Source: Atherix ibis
Taxonomy: Eukaryota > Arthropoda > Insecta > Diptera > Athericidae
Length of the DNA: 64,000 nt
NCBI GenBank assembly: GCA_958298945.1
Contig: OY282605.1
Coordinates: forward strand, 111,720,267-111,784,266
Reading direction: 5' to 3'
Shown: positions 16,001 through 27,270 of the stretch, in pieces
How positions within the stretch are numbered: the first letter of the stretch is position 1
How the letters are laid out: each line of letters starts with the position of its first letter
Notes under the pieces: model-generated
What the model was told of the DNA's origin: nothing
The model's input: only the letters and a program-made list of their open reading frames with translations
Databases searched by the model: none
Position numbers and translations under genes: made by a program

Positions 16001-17238
16001 TAAAATTTTGCTGAGGTTGATTTGTTGGACTTTCCGTCAACCCACTAGCTAGCTTAGTAATTGCCATGCTAACATACACATATACGCAGATACATATATT
16101 TGAATGTGCATATTGAGCTTAATATTAATTTATAATAAGAGTGCTTGTAGACTTTCCAATCTTAAGTTTTGATTGTTTCTAACATGTTTTTTAATATAAT
16201 TTTTTCATTATAATATAGGAATGTAAGTTCATCATTAAAAATATGTCACATTTTGGAATAATAGTCGATTGTACTTTTTTTCTTTCAATTTCAGAGAATT
16301 GCATTCAAGTGCGATTTGCCCGTTAATAATAAAACTCGATCAACATTGTTGAATATTTAAAAAAAATGTATAATGCATGGAAATTGTATTGATAAATTAA
16401 TTTGCATAAAACTTTTTTCTTATAAAAAAGTGGAATAAATTTATTTAGATAAATAGTATATAATTGAAGGAAAAGTCAAGAAAATTACTCACTTTTTTTC
16501 AAGAATTTTTCTAAAAAAAATTTTTTCTATCATATAAAAATTAAAATTACTTATTTTGGAAAAAAATATAAGTTTTCCTTAAGTAATTTAAAAAAAAAAA
16601 AAAAAATATTTTTGTGTTATATATATTATAAAATATAATATAATTAATGAAGTTTTAAATATTAACTAAGAGAGATTGAATTGTTAATTTTTTTTTTTAA
16701 ATACATTTATGCTTTTTATAAAACTTTAAATAAAAATTTAAAAAATTCTTAAAAAGATTATTTCTATATTTCCATAAAAATCAATTATCTTATTTATTAT
16801 TTAATTATAATTATAATTATAAAATAAAATTGTGAATTATTTGTTAAATTATAATTTATTTAACAAAATATAATTGATACTGTTAAATATTTTAATAGGT
16901 AGATATTATTTTAGAAATATTTGTTTTATGTTTTTTAATTATGTTGTAATGCTATTATCATATAAATTATTGGAGAATAACTTTATATTTTATAAGATGT
17001 ACTTGAAAATGTTAACCAAAAAAAAATTTTTTTTTCGATCGAATTCTGCAGAATTTTTAAAATTTTTTTATTTTTGATATTTTATAAAAAATATTTAATG
17101 GAAATTCATAAAAAAAAACTTTTCTGATTAGAAATGTTAAGAGTTTTTTTTCTCTATATTCCTCTAATTGGATTATAATAAAAATATATACAACTTTTCA
17201 AATATTAAATATATTTTGAATAATTTTCAAAGTTTCCG
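4081..17238. other. very AT-rich non-coding DNA, nothing recognised
   Basis: This long stretch is dominated by A/T with frequent homopolymer runs, for example poly-T near 6,577-6,588 and 7,075-7,087 and poly-A at about 16,591-16,606. Open frames are short and their translations are rich in Phe, Lys, Asn, Ile and Tyr, as expected from AT-rich DNA read by chance. I see no transposase motif, splice-bounded exon with recognisable domain, or RNA gene. A short (TG)n tract lies at 13,900-13,912. Slightly less AT-rich patches occur at about 9,710-9,850 and 10,980-11,110 without a recognisable feature. Confidence 0.6.
13900..13912 (+). repeat. (TG)n dinucleotide microsatellite
   Basis: A run of about six TG units sits inside AT-rich DNA. 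It is short and carries no inferred function. Confidence 0.7.
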
Positions 17239-17332
17239 CAATTTTAAAGTAATACGATTATAATAAATATTATTATTTAAAAATGAATAGTAAAATAATA
17301 ATATTTATTATAATCGTATTACTTTAAAATTG
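17239..17332. repeat. 40-bp perfect inverted repeat with 14-nt loop
   Basis: Bases 17,239-17,278 are the exact reverse complement of 17,293-17,332, leaving a 14-nt spacer (17,279-17,292). The arms begin CAATTTTAAAGTAATACGAT. Pairing continues imperfectly outside the arms (one mismatch, then two further pairs). Chance formation of a 40-bp perfect palindrome is very unlikely even in AT-rich DNA. It may be a small foldback element, a recent inverted duplication, or a precursor of a small hairpin RNA. No transposase, promoter or terminator is seen next to it. Confidence 0.9.
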
Positions 17333-18700
17333 TGGACTTTTCTTTTATATATTAAACAGAATCTACTGAATATATTCTCTAAAGAACTGTATTAAATAAT
17401 TTTCAAATTTTTGTATTATTTAACCGGTAATACTATTTTTCGAATATGGGAAAAGGGGAAATTTTACGTTAGATAAAATTATAATCGCGATTGAATTGGT
17501 GAGTTTTCCGAATATAGAGTGTATTACCACAGAAACAGGAGTAGTTATGTTGAAATGAAAAATTCACAAGTTTACAAAATATTTCACAATGCCAACCAGG
17601 ATTTGAATACTATTTTCACAAAAAGAGATTCGCCAATCACATGTATTAGCACATATAATATGTTTCAGTTGCGATATTATCATCAACATAAATATTGTCA
17701 TCATCATCAAAAATATCTCCCTAAGTATCACATCATTTGCAGTCATAGTCGCTATCGTTTGTCGTTGTCACTGTCGCTGTTGCTTTCTCGTGAATGTCCT
17801 CGTCCTCGTACTTGAATCGTTAAATCTTAAATTGTATCACTGTTTATTATAAATTAATACCATCCCCTTTATAATGGTAGTAGGGAATAAAAAGGCAAGC
17901 AATTCAAAGCATGTGTGTAAATTTTCCCATTTTAGATATTTTCATAAATTTTGTTTATTTCAATATTTTCAGATTTCAAAATGAATCCTTTTCGATCGAT
18001 TTATAATAATCAAATCCAAAAAAGTTGCAGTATTTTTGAAAACTTTTTTTAATGAATCCATTTTTTTTTTTTGAAAATTTCAAGTTATTTAAAATCCGAA
18101 TAAAATTTTTCTCATTTTTATTTTATAAACTGTCCTTTATTTTAAAAATATTTTTTTTTATAATAATTTTAATTATTATTTTGTAGTCACACACATTTTA
18201 TATAATTGTTCATTTAATAAAAATAATTCTTTAATATTATTGATAGAATTTTTCGTATTTTCTTCATTATATTTTGTTTGTTTGTTTGTTGAAAATTCTT
18301 CTCAAACAGTTTTAGAAAGAATATTTAATATCAATTATTATTATTTGTTTGGTTTTTTAATTTTTTTATTTTTGTATTGAAACTCACCTTATTTCACAAA
18401 ATTTAAACTGCAAATAAATTTGATAACACTATCTATCAATCTTCCGCAAAATTGCAATCAGAGTTAATTATAAAAATATTGTTTCAATTTCGATGCAATT
18501 ATTTCAATTACAAAGGAAATTTAATAATTTTAAATAAGTGGCGCGTTTTTTTTTTAACGAACAAAAATCAATAACCAACAATAATTAAATTGAATTAACC
18601 AAAACTGCGTTTATCCAACGAAAAAATTGCAATTAATTGCAATATAATAATTAGTAGATTTTAGTGTACTTAGAGTGTAGTGTACACCGGAAAAACCAAA
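17333..18700. other. AT-rich non-coding DNA, nothing recognised
   Basis: Short frames only. The frame at 17,519-17,815 ends in a Ser/Leu-rich low-complexity tail encoded by TCG/CTG-type repeats at about 17,755-17,800 and is not a convincing gene. Confidence 0.55.
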
Positions 18701-18960
18701 AAATTCTTATACTCGTATACACACACCAAGGTCACAGAGATCCAAACGTGTCATCAATGTGAAAGAGACTCGGAGTAATATCTTCTCTGCACGTACTTAT
18801 AAAGCCCAGAAAAGCGGAGAAGACTGCCAATCATAAATAGTGGGGAGATGAAGAACTGAATCGGCTGCCGGTGGTTGGTATGTGCTTCTTCTAAAAGATA
18901 ACCTGATTTAAAAGAATTTCTTAGATTAGTGCTTTTGTGCATCCATCGCGCAAGTCTTTA

Positions 18961-19040
18961 CCATCCTCATCATTACCATCACCATCGTGCCATCACCATC
19001 GTGGCATCACCATCGCCATCGTCATCACTATCGTTGCTTT
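18961..19040 (+). repeat. imperfect CATCAC/CATCG trinucleotide-type repeat
   Basis: CATCAC, CATCG and CCATCGT units recur in a mostly 3-bp register. The frame through it (18,937-19,152) gives a low-complexity peptide with His and Ile/Ala runs, then Ser/Asp repeats. It reads as simple-sequence DNA rather than as a gene. Confidence 0.65.
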
Positions 19041-19374
19041 GACCATCGCAATCGGCAGCGATATCGATAGAGACAGCAGCGACGACGGTAACTGCAGCGC
19101 TGACGATGGCAGTGGTGTTACCAGTAGAGGCGCATGCATCAAAGTTGTTTAGGTACTGCGGCGCTACATTAGGTTTTAATATGGTTGGACATTGCGGTCA
19201 ATCTCAACGCAGCTATTTGCATTGACTTTTCCGTAACTAAACTTTGGCTTTGTTATCGTTACGGCGTTTTTTTTTCTCTATTCGGATATTAGTAGCTGTT
19301 TTGGGCTTACTGCATTCTGGTAGCTGTCAGCTTTGACGCTGCGGCACAGCAACCGCTTGCATTATTGATGCTCC

Positions 19375-19400
19375 ACAGCAACTTTAACTGAAGTTGCTGT
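19375..19400. repeat. 10-bp perfect hairpin, 6-nt loop
   Basis: ACAGCAACTT (19,375-19,384) pairs exactly with AAGTTGCTGT (19,391-19,400) around the loop TAACTG. It is a short inverted repeat in the less AT-rich block. No function is inferred. Confidence 0.75.
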
Positions 19401-20385
19401 TTATGGTGCTTTTGTTGATTGTACTATCGCCGATGTGGTAGATGTAATTGGGGCTATAGTGGATTTCGTTGCCATTGGTAACTGCATCAGTGTTAGAGCT
19501 GTCAACGAATTTGGCATTGATTACCATACCGGCATCATCATTAACACTGGATTCCCCTTATTAGTATCAGTGTCCAGTAAATTTAAGTTGCGCTGTTGTT
19601 TGTCATTGCCGGTAGTCGGTGGTGGACATTCGATAGTGGACAGCAACAGCGCCAATAGTGAGCTTCTTCTCTCACTATGTCGAACGTACATAAATTTGCC
19701 TAATCGTACGAGTGGGAGCCGGCTATGATAAAAGTATTGGAATAGAGTCCACGTTTTGCTAGAGTGCTTAGTATTAAATCCAGTAAGGAAACATGTACTC
19801 ATCTAGTCGGGGAAGATGGATTTAAACATATACATAGGTGGTCGGCGGAGTGGATAGCTGTTATGTGTAGAGTATTTTATGACAATGAAATTATGGGCAG
19901 CCAGAAAGATTCTTGCTTCCTGGACTCATCACGGTACCGGCAGCAACCCTATACGTTAAGGATCTCTAGTACTTGTACGATTGAGCAATAGTTCCACTGT
20001 TACTAAAGCATTGATGTCCGAACTACAACTATTTGTCGTTGCGCCATTCCAGGGGGAGAATAGTATAAAACTTCATGCCGATATTTATTGCAAATAGGAA
20101 TCGTTACTAGTAAATATGTACTTAGATAAGAGTAGTTCGTAGATGCAGTCCCGAATCTTTTTTGAATGTTACAAGTTACGCGGACACGTTTATTCGTGTA
20201 GATTTCTAAAAATGGCATTAGTAATAATGCTAGACACTAGCCTTATGGTCGGTTACAAAATACAGAGCTGACATTCAAAGGACGTGAACACAAAATTCTA
20301 GGATTCTTAGCATGTTCGATATGAAAGTGGCATAAGACATATTATAGAAGAATGCAGTAATAAGACAGGTGGATGCATGAACTTG

Positions 20386-20413
20386 ATCAGATGCTGAATT
20401 TTCAGCATCTGAT
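20386..20413. repeat. 13-bp perfect palindromic hairpin
   Basis: ATCAGATGCTGAA at 20,386-20,398 is followed after two bases by its exact reverse complement at 20,401-20,413. The arms are balanced in base composition, so the palindrome is not an AT-run artefact. It may be a local inverted duplication or a dyad binding site. Confidence 0.85.
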
Positions 20414-23400
20414 AAATTTGATGCATTGATGCCTTTTAAAAAAAATTTTGAATTACAGTAGGATTTTTGGATTTTTACTTTTGTTAAGAATATTAAAGGA
20501 AACATTTTTGTACGACTATAGCTGGTTTGAAATTTTTCTTCTTCTTATCGGTACAGCATCTAAATTAATTAGATTATTTTGCGACGAAAGTGCATTTTTT
20601 ACTTTCCAAGTAAATAAAGTATGAACCAAGAAAAACGCAAAAATAAAGTAAAAAGGTTCTAAAATAAAATTTGGAATAAATTACGAGCTTCGTGTTTATT
20701 ATTGTTGTCTGAAAACAATGATGGGAATGTGCATAACGAGCGTAATGTGAATGAATCCAATTCGTTAGGTGATTTTGAACAAATTAATTTATGTACGCAT
20801 ACAAACAAGGTATTACGCATATGCAGTGATAAATTCAGAACATTTTCCTGGAGGGTCCCCGTTGACTTTTCCTCTCATCTTGAGTTTTGAGTACACTCAT
20901 GTATGTGGGAGGCAATAGATCCCTGATCTGGAACGACAAATGCGACACGATTTCTTTGAGTTTATTTGTGGTTAATTCCCCTTTGTCGTTACGTTAGCAA
21001 CTGTGCAAAGTTCACCTTCTACGGCTGCCGGTATCATATAAGAGACTTTCTAGTAAAATGTGAATTGTGCATCCTGTATAGCTATTTTTATTTTCATTAA
21101 TTATTTAATAGAAACAAGCTGGGCGGAAGGCTATTATTTTTACTTTGCAAAGAGAACAAGGACATGCTCGACTTTGTGTACGACTATTTAAGTACGTACA
21201 TATGTGCGTTTAAGTCCTTCTCAATTGGTTTGTATGAAGTACTGTTCCTACATATTCGTTGGTATAATATAACGCATTTGTATGTATGCATACACGTACC
21301 ATCAATACAAATATGTGGGCTGATATTTAAATACTTTACAAAGAATTATTAAAATAATATTTCTCATTTTCGAATATGCCCGATTTTATTTTAATATTCA
21401 TAAGCAATATTAATAATATAGAAGTTGGAGTGGTTTAAAAAAAATTTCTTCACATTTCGTTTACATTCATACATAGATTTGACACCCCAAAAATTATTAT
21501 ACCAATCATCAAATCTTTGTTTGTATTTTCTCATTTCGACGTTTTCTCTATTTAAATGGCAGTGGCGGTGTGTACCTTTCGTACCTGTTCAGTTTAGTAA
21601 AAAAATTGTATTTAATAATTGGCTTGTTACCGAGATGTAATAATTTGACTTTCGACGCATTTTCATCAGGAACTTCTACAGTGTAAATGTAAAAAGTGAT
21701 TTTTTAAAGTATATCAGTAACAGTAGAGGCAGCAGTTACGCCATTCAAGTGCGTAGAAATACCAATTCACGCATAGAATAAATAGCAAACGTAACGATTT
21801 TGGAGGGTAACATCTTTGATGCTTGTTTGTGTATGTAAAAATGTTTGTTTGCTTGTGTGAATAATTGCTACAAAAAGCTAACTTTTTCTGAAAGCAATAT
21901 CGACAGGCACCCGAGAAGAACAATCAGTAACCGGCAAACAGTTACCGGCAACTAGCTATTGGCAACAGTTTTGAATATTGAGTGTTTCCAAAGTTAAAGC
22001 CAAAAGCTACGTGTAGAAGCTCGTCGATTTCGTAAATTATTAAATATTAGGGGAAGTTATAAAATATTTCTATCCATGTATCTGTGTATGCATGTATGGA
22101 TATGTATATGTGTTAGATGTGAAGAGAAAAAATAGTTAGGAACAAAGCGATTTGAACGGCAGGATATAGCCGAGAGAGTGCAAGTGATTTTGTAGCTAGA
22201 AAAAAGATGGTAGCAGGCACTCAGCCAACAAAAAGCTATAGGGCAAAATAGAGGGGATAGCAAATTCTGAATGACTGGAATGCTGTTGTGGTAGACACCT
22301 TACTCACCCACTTGTCTTTTGGCAGCGATTTCTTTTCAGCTGCCGAAACACACAGAATACAGCATCAATTCCTGGCAGTCGTCTGTCCTCTAAAAAGTCG
22401 ATATGAATTTTTCTATTCGTAGTAACGAAAGGAAGACAGCGTTTGGTTCGAAACAAAATAACCACACAAACAACCCGGCAAATTGTAAGAAGTCTTTTTT
22501 GTATCCTTTAAAAAAGGTCAAGTTTGTCAGATAACCGAATAAGAAGACGTACTGAGACACAGCATGTTGTGCCGCCCTATTCCGGGTGAATATTTGGCTG
22601 GCTTCGTTTGCGAGAAAATTTGCCTGCTTTTGTGTGCGTGTGGATAGTATAGACCAGGAACTGATGATCGCACTTGTAGCTAAAGTTGAGGGGAAATCGA
22701 ATGAGTTCGTGTCCATAGTTCACAGCTAGCCAATTGCATAGTGCACTGTTAGAATTGGCTTGAAATTCAGCATCCTGCATGTGTGTGCTCACGCCGCATC
22801 AAAACCCAGTGCTATAGCTATAGGAGTGATACCTGTAGTCCAGGATAGTCTAGTCTAGGCTGGACAATGCAATGTGGTGAAATGCGCCTGGCAGGACGAT
22901 AACCGAGAGAAGCGCTTCGTGGAGATACACATTAAGAAGATGCAAAGTATGAGGCGTGGGTATTGGACAGTGAACTACGAACTATGGTCTATCGGCAACA
23001 ATTTATAGACCATTGCCGAGTGAATAGCTCTATCCGAGACACAATACTAACTATTCCATTTGCAATGGCACTGATTAGTTTACGGCACTCCGCTCCACTT
23101 TGTTTTATGCTCTGGTACCATTTTATTGATTTTTGCAAATTCGGATAGATGCACGGCTTGGATAATTCGTTGCGCCAGTCGTTTTTATCACGGGAATATG
23201 TACAAACACTGCTGTTGCCATTCCTGTTCCTATTTTTACATCTACTTTTGCTTCTGGTCTTATTTATTTAATACGAGTAAATTTTTGTCGTCTTCTACGT
23301 TTCTGCCTCCCCCTGCAGTTTTCGGGGTCTTTATCATATTTAAGTTCATAAACTTGTGGACATAAAGCCTCTTCTAAAAATATATTGACTTCAATTGCCA

Positions 23401-24120
23401 TACTGTGTTCGTTTCCTTTTGCTAAATGGTGTTGCTGGTAATAATGGTGATGTTGGTTCGTAGAAATATTCCCTGACAGAGATGGAGATACAACGATGCG
23501 GTGACAGGTTTATGTTCGAAAAAAGCTGTAAGGGGACGATATATTTGTCCCTCATTTTATATATTATAAAAAATCGAAATAAAAATCATTGGAAAAGTAT
23601 ATTGTACCACCGACACCAGCAACTGAGATCGTCTTTACCACGATATTGATACATCTTCTACCACTGCCTGCCAACACCAGATTCACTAGCAACAATACCG
23701 AAAGAATATGCTCCTCGCAAGTTGAACAGAAACAAGAAGGACAAAAAAAATATGTAAAAGGTATTTGAAGGGAAAATAATAAAAATATTACCAGCAGCAA
23801 AAAGAAAATATGAATTTTCACCAAATGCAGGAGGGTATATGGATGCCAACAACAAACATTGGGGTTTGCCTTCAAATTTTTCCCTATTCAATTTTTTCTC
23901 TTCAATTTTTCGTTGTAAGATGCCGGCTTTCTCTGAAGTGTAGTTTGTTATTTTATAGAACAAGCCAAGTGAACTAACTGAGGGGAGATTTATAACAAAA
24001 TACTATAAGAGCATGCATGTACGTTCCTTTTAACATACGGTCTATATTTTTCCAATACTTGGGTAAGTGTTCCGGTTCATCACTGTAGCCTTGAGTTTCG
24101 CACACCCCACAATCAGCTAT

Positions 24121-26604
24121 TGAGCGTTTTTTTTTTTACTTTGCTGCCAATGCCAACCCATTTCCAACTTAACATTTTCATTTTTATTCACTTTTTCCGA
24201 TTTTCCTTAGAGAGCATATATGCTGATTTTCATTTTACTATTTGTACACATTCTAACATACGAGTCCATATATATTATTTATACACTATCATAATCGATT
24301 TCGTTTTATCTTTGTTTATTTTTTTTCGCATTCTGTCGCATTATTTTCGTATATCTAAAAGTACACCAAATTTTTTTAATTTTATATAAAATAAATAGAA
24401 GAAAACCACAAATATTCAGAAACTAAAACCATTCAGTATTATATGAGTTAGAGAGCAATTTGGCCGACTATCGGTGACGAGTGTGTCTGTTTAAAGAAAA
24501 TGCCAATGACTCGATTTGGAATAATTAATTTTGAATCGGTTAAAATTGCTTGTAGTCAAATTTGTAATTACTTTCCAGATTAAATTTAAAGGCAACAATT
24601 AGAACAACCAATTTATTTACTTATAATCGTTACACTCTTCCCTTATACTCGTACAGAGAACATACTTTTACTTTGATCATACTTCTGCCTGAATGCCAAA
24701 GAAAAGGAAATCAAATTGAGTATATCGTCGAAGAGGAAAAAATAGTAGCAAATCTTTAATAGTGGTCATTGATAGTCATTGTATGGAATGTTTGGAATGT
24801 TCTGCATTTTTCGATAATCGAACAGTTTCCAATAATATAACCTGGTTTTTATAATACGAATATGAATAGTCTGACACGGAGTATTTTCTCCTAAAGGTGG
24901 TCATTCTTTCTTTCTACGATCTGAACGCGTAACAGTTTTTCTTTACTCTTAACTATTCGTACTAAATCTGATTTTATGATTTGTGTTTTGAAAAATGCGC
25001 ATTTCAAAAGATTGAATTTTCTGTAAGTTTATTAACCGACCTTTCTCCCCTCAGCATCCAACAATATATATCGTGACAAATAATAATGCAAATTTTTTTA
25101 AAAATATTTGTCGATAGTCAATGTTTAAATGCAAATCAGTGTATAATACTTCACTATATTATGAGTCAAGAACTTGTTTTATTTGTGCAGTCCCTCGTTG
25201 ATATTATAATCAATGTAATAAATTTTTCGATTAATCCCATTTTCGGTTTTTTGAACTGTACCGTAAATGGCTGACCAAACGACCGGCCATTTGTGACCGC
25301 TGCATATTTTTCTCGTTTATTCTCATTTTTCGTATTCATGGTATTTTTCGTATTTTGGGAATAGCATCGATTATGAGTCATTGATTGAATCAATATTTGA
25401 AAAAATCTAGTTTTTTGGGAAGATTTAATTTGTTTTTCTTGTAGCTCAATCAAAATTCAATTTAATATCAAAGAATTTTGATGGAGAGTGGGGGTGTGGT
25501 CAGCATCGTATATATTTAATTTCATTCTTTGTAAATCGAATGTAAGTTTTTCTTTTGGGATTGTAAAAATGAATTGCATTTTTAACATATTTTAGTAAAA
25601 AAGATGTTTTTGTTTATGATTTTAAAAATTAGTTCAAATTAGAATGGTAGTATAAATAATTTCACGCATTTAAATGTTATTAAATATTAGTATTTCCTTA
25701 AAAGAAAATATTTTAACATACTATATTTTAGGTTATGATTGAATATTTATTATTCATAAATATTTGAATTATTAAAGAAAGTAGATATTTTTTGTTGAAT
25801 TGATAGAAACAGACGATTTCGCTCTTGCCTGAAAATAAAAAAATAGCCGCAGCGTATTTTTTATATTGCAAAAAAATGGCTTAGTAGAATTTGGGATCTC
25901 TGTGAATTTTTGATCCTAAAAAAGATAGGTATGCAATGTGCATAGTAAGGTCAAAAGTAAGTGCATAGCGACACCTTGCAGTCTGCCGTTTGTCCGTTAG
26001 TATCCCCCCAGCTTCGGCATAGACATATAAAGCGGCGCTCCGAATCCCAATTTTTAAACTAGTTTACATAAAATGTTATCCTCTTATTTGAAATGTAATA
26101 ATGTTAAAGAAATTGTAAAGAAATTAAAATTATTTTATAAACAATTGATTTTGCATTTTTTTCAATTATTACTTTTACTATTAGAAATAATTAGAATTTA
26201 ATAAAATGATGACTTTATACAATTGCCTATGTTATTGAGGCTAACTAATTATTTGAAAACAGATTATTTATAATTGCACAATTCATGTCCTAATAATTTT
26301 ATATATTTTAATTTTTCCCAGGCATTCATAAAGTAAATTCCATTAAAACAGTGATTTCAACTATTTGATATAAATTATATACGTGTATATCCTGTTTTTA
26401 TTAATATCGTGAGCATTACTGGAATAGCCACACTAGACGAGAATATCTTAACAATATTATTTTCCAATATTTTAAAATATCCAAAAAAATTTAATAATTG
26501 AATGTTTATTCTAAATAATTTTTTTTTCCACAATGTATGAGATAACTGACATGGTAAACATCTCAAAATAATGTGTAAGCAATATCTTACATGGAAGTTT
26601 CAGC
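24121..26604. other. AT-rich non-coding DNA, nothing recognised
   Basis: Short chance-like frames only. A small less AT-rich patch at about 25,970-26,050 stands out, but I could not match it to a known element. Confidence 0.5.
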
Positions 26605-27270
26605 ATGCGAAAGCTATCGGCGAGATGGGTGCCACTATTACATACCAGAAGCTAAAGTTCAGTCATAATAATCGACTTCTACTACCCAACGTGCACCAAA
26701 GAAGGTAAAAACGGTTCCATCAGTAGGAAAGGTTATGGCTACTGTCTTCTGGGATGTACATCAATGAAGATCTATAATGTTCATTGACTAATTTTAATAA
26801 GAAAAAACCATAGCACGCCAATATTATATAGGATCATTAGACTAGTTTAATAATGAATCAAGACGAAAAGACCATATTTGGTAAAGAAGAAAATTCTGTT
26901 TCATCATAACAATGCACCTATACATTCATCAGTAATTGCAAAAGCAAAATTAGTAAAATTACCTTATGAATTGTTTCCCTATACATCGTATTCCCCAGAT
27001 TTGGTTCGCTACGACTTTTTCCTATTTGCAAACATGAAGAAATGACTCGGTGGAAAGAAATTTGCCGCCAATTCTGAAGTTATAGCCGAAGCTGAGTCCT
27101 TCCTAGTTTGCAGAGTTTGGCAAATTCTACAAACACGGATGGTATATAGAAGTTGTAATATCGTTGGAAGCAGTGTATCCGATCTAAAAGGAGAAATCAA
27201 TAAATTTTTGTTGAACAAATTAATTCCTTCTTTAATTTATTACTGACTTATCTTACTACCCTTATAACAC
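26605..27270 (+). mobile_element. irritans-type mariner relic (transposase pseudogene)
   Basis: Fragments of a mariner transposase can be followed in order on the + strand, in several frames. Near 26,605 the peptide MRKLSARWVP matches the linker segment before the catalytic domain in irritans mariners. An internal deletion follows. From about 26,700 the peptide VGKVMATVFWDVH matches the next conserved block. Then come a decayed central part, HHNNAP at the second catalytic site, and SPDLVRYDFFLFANMKK around the third. Near 27,170-27,210 the C-terminal tail DLKGEINKFLLNK is readable. The second catalytic Asp reads Asn, and stops and frameshifts break the frame, so the copy is dead. The N-terminal DNA-binding part and the 5' terminal repeat are absent. 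The 3' boundary is approximate. Confidence 0.8.

Larger units (their letters stand above)
18701..24120. other. less AT-rich block without a recognisable gene
   Basis: Base composition is visibly more balanced than in the flanks, especially at 18,940-20,000 and 22,280-23,300. The frames are short and overlap one another on both strands, and none shows a known domain. Low-complexity CAT-type repeats (18,961-19,040) and two short perfect hairpins (19,375-19,400 and 20,386-20,413) are present. The block could be regulatory DNA, a decayed old repeat, or untranslated exon sequence. Nothing seen here separates these. Confidence 0.45.

Noticed and set aside
17519..17815. Open frame of 98 codons with a Ser-Leu repeat tail
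   Set aside because: The tail is a trinucleotide repeat, and the rest overlaps a minus-strand frame and has no known motif.
18937..19152. Open frame with His-rich then Ser/Asp-rich peptide
   Set aside because: It is produced by CAT-type and GAC-type simple repeats.
22390..22716. Minus-strand open frame of 108 codons in the less AT-rich block
   Set aside because: No recognisable domain. A second frame overlaps it on the same strand, and nothing suggests an exon.
25970..26050. Short shared word TCGGCATAGACAT between about 26,012 and, inverted, about 61,375
   Set aside because: Thirteen bases only, with no extended similarity, so not enough to call a repeat family.
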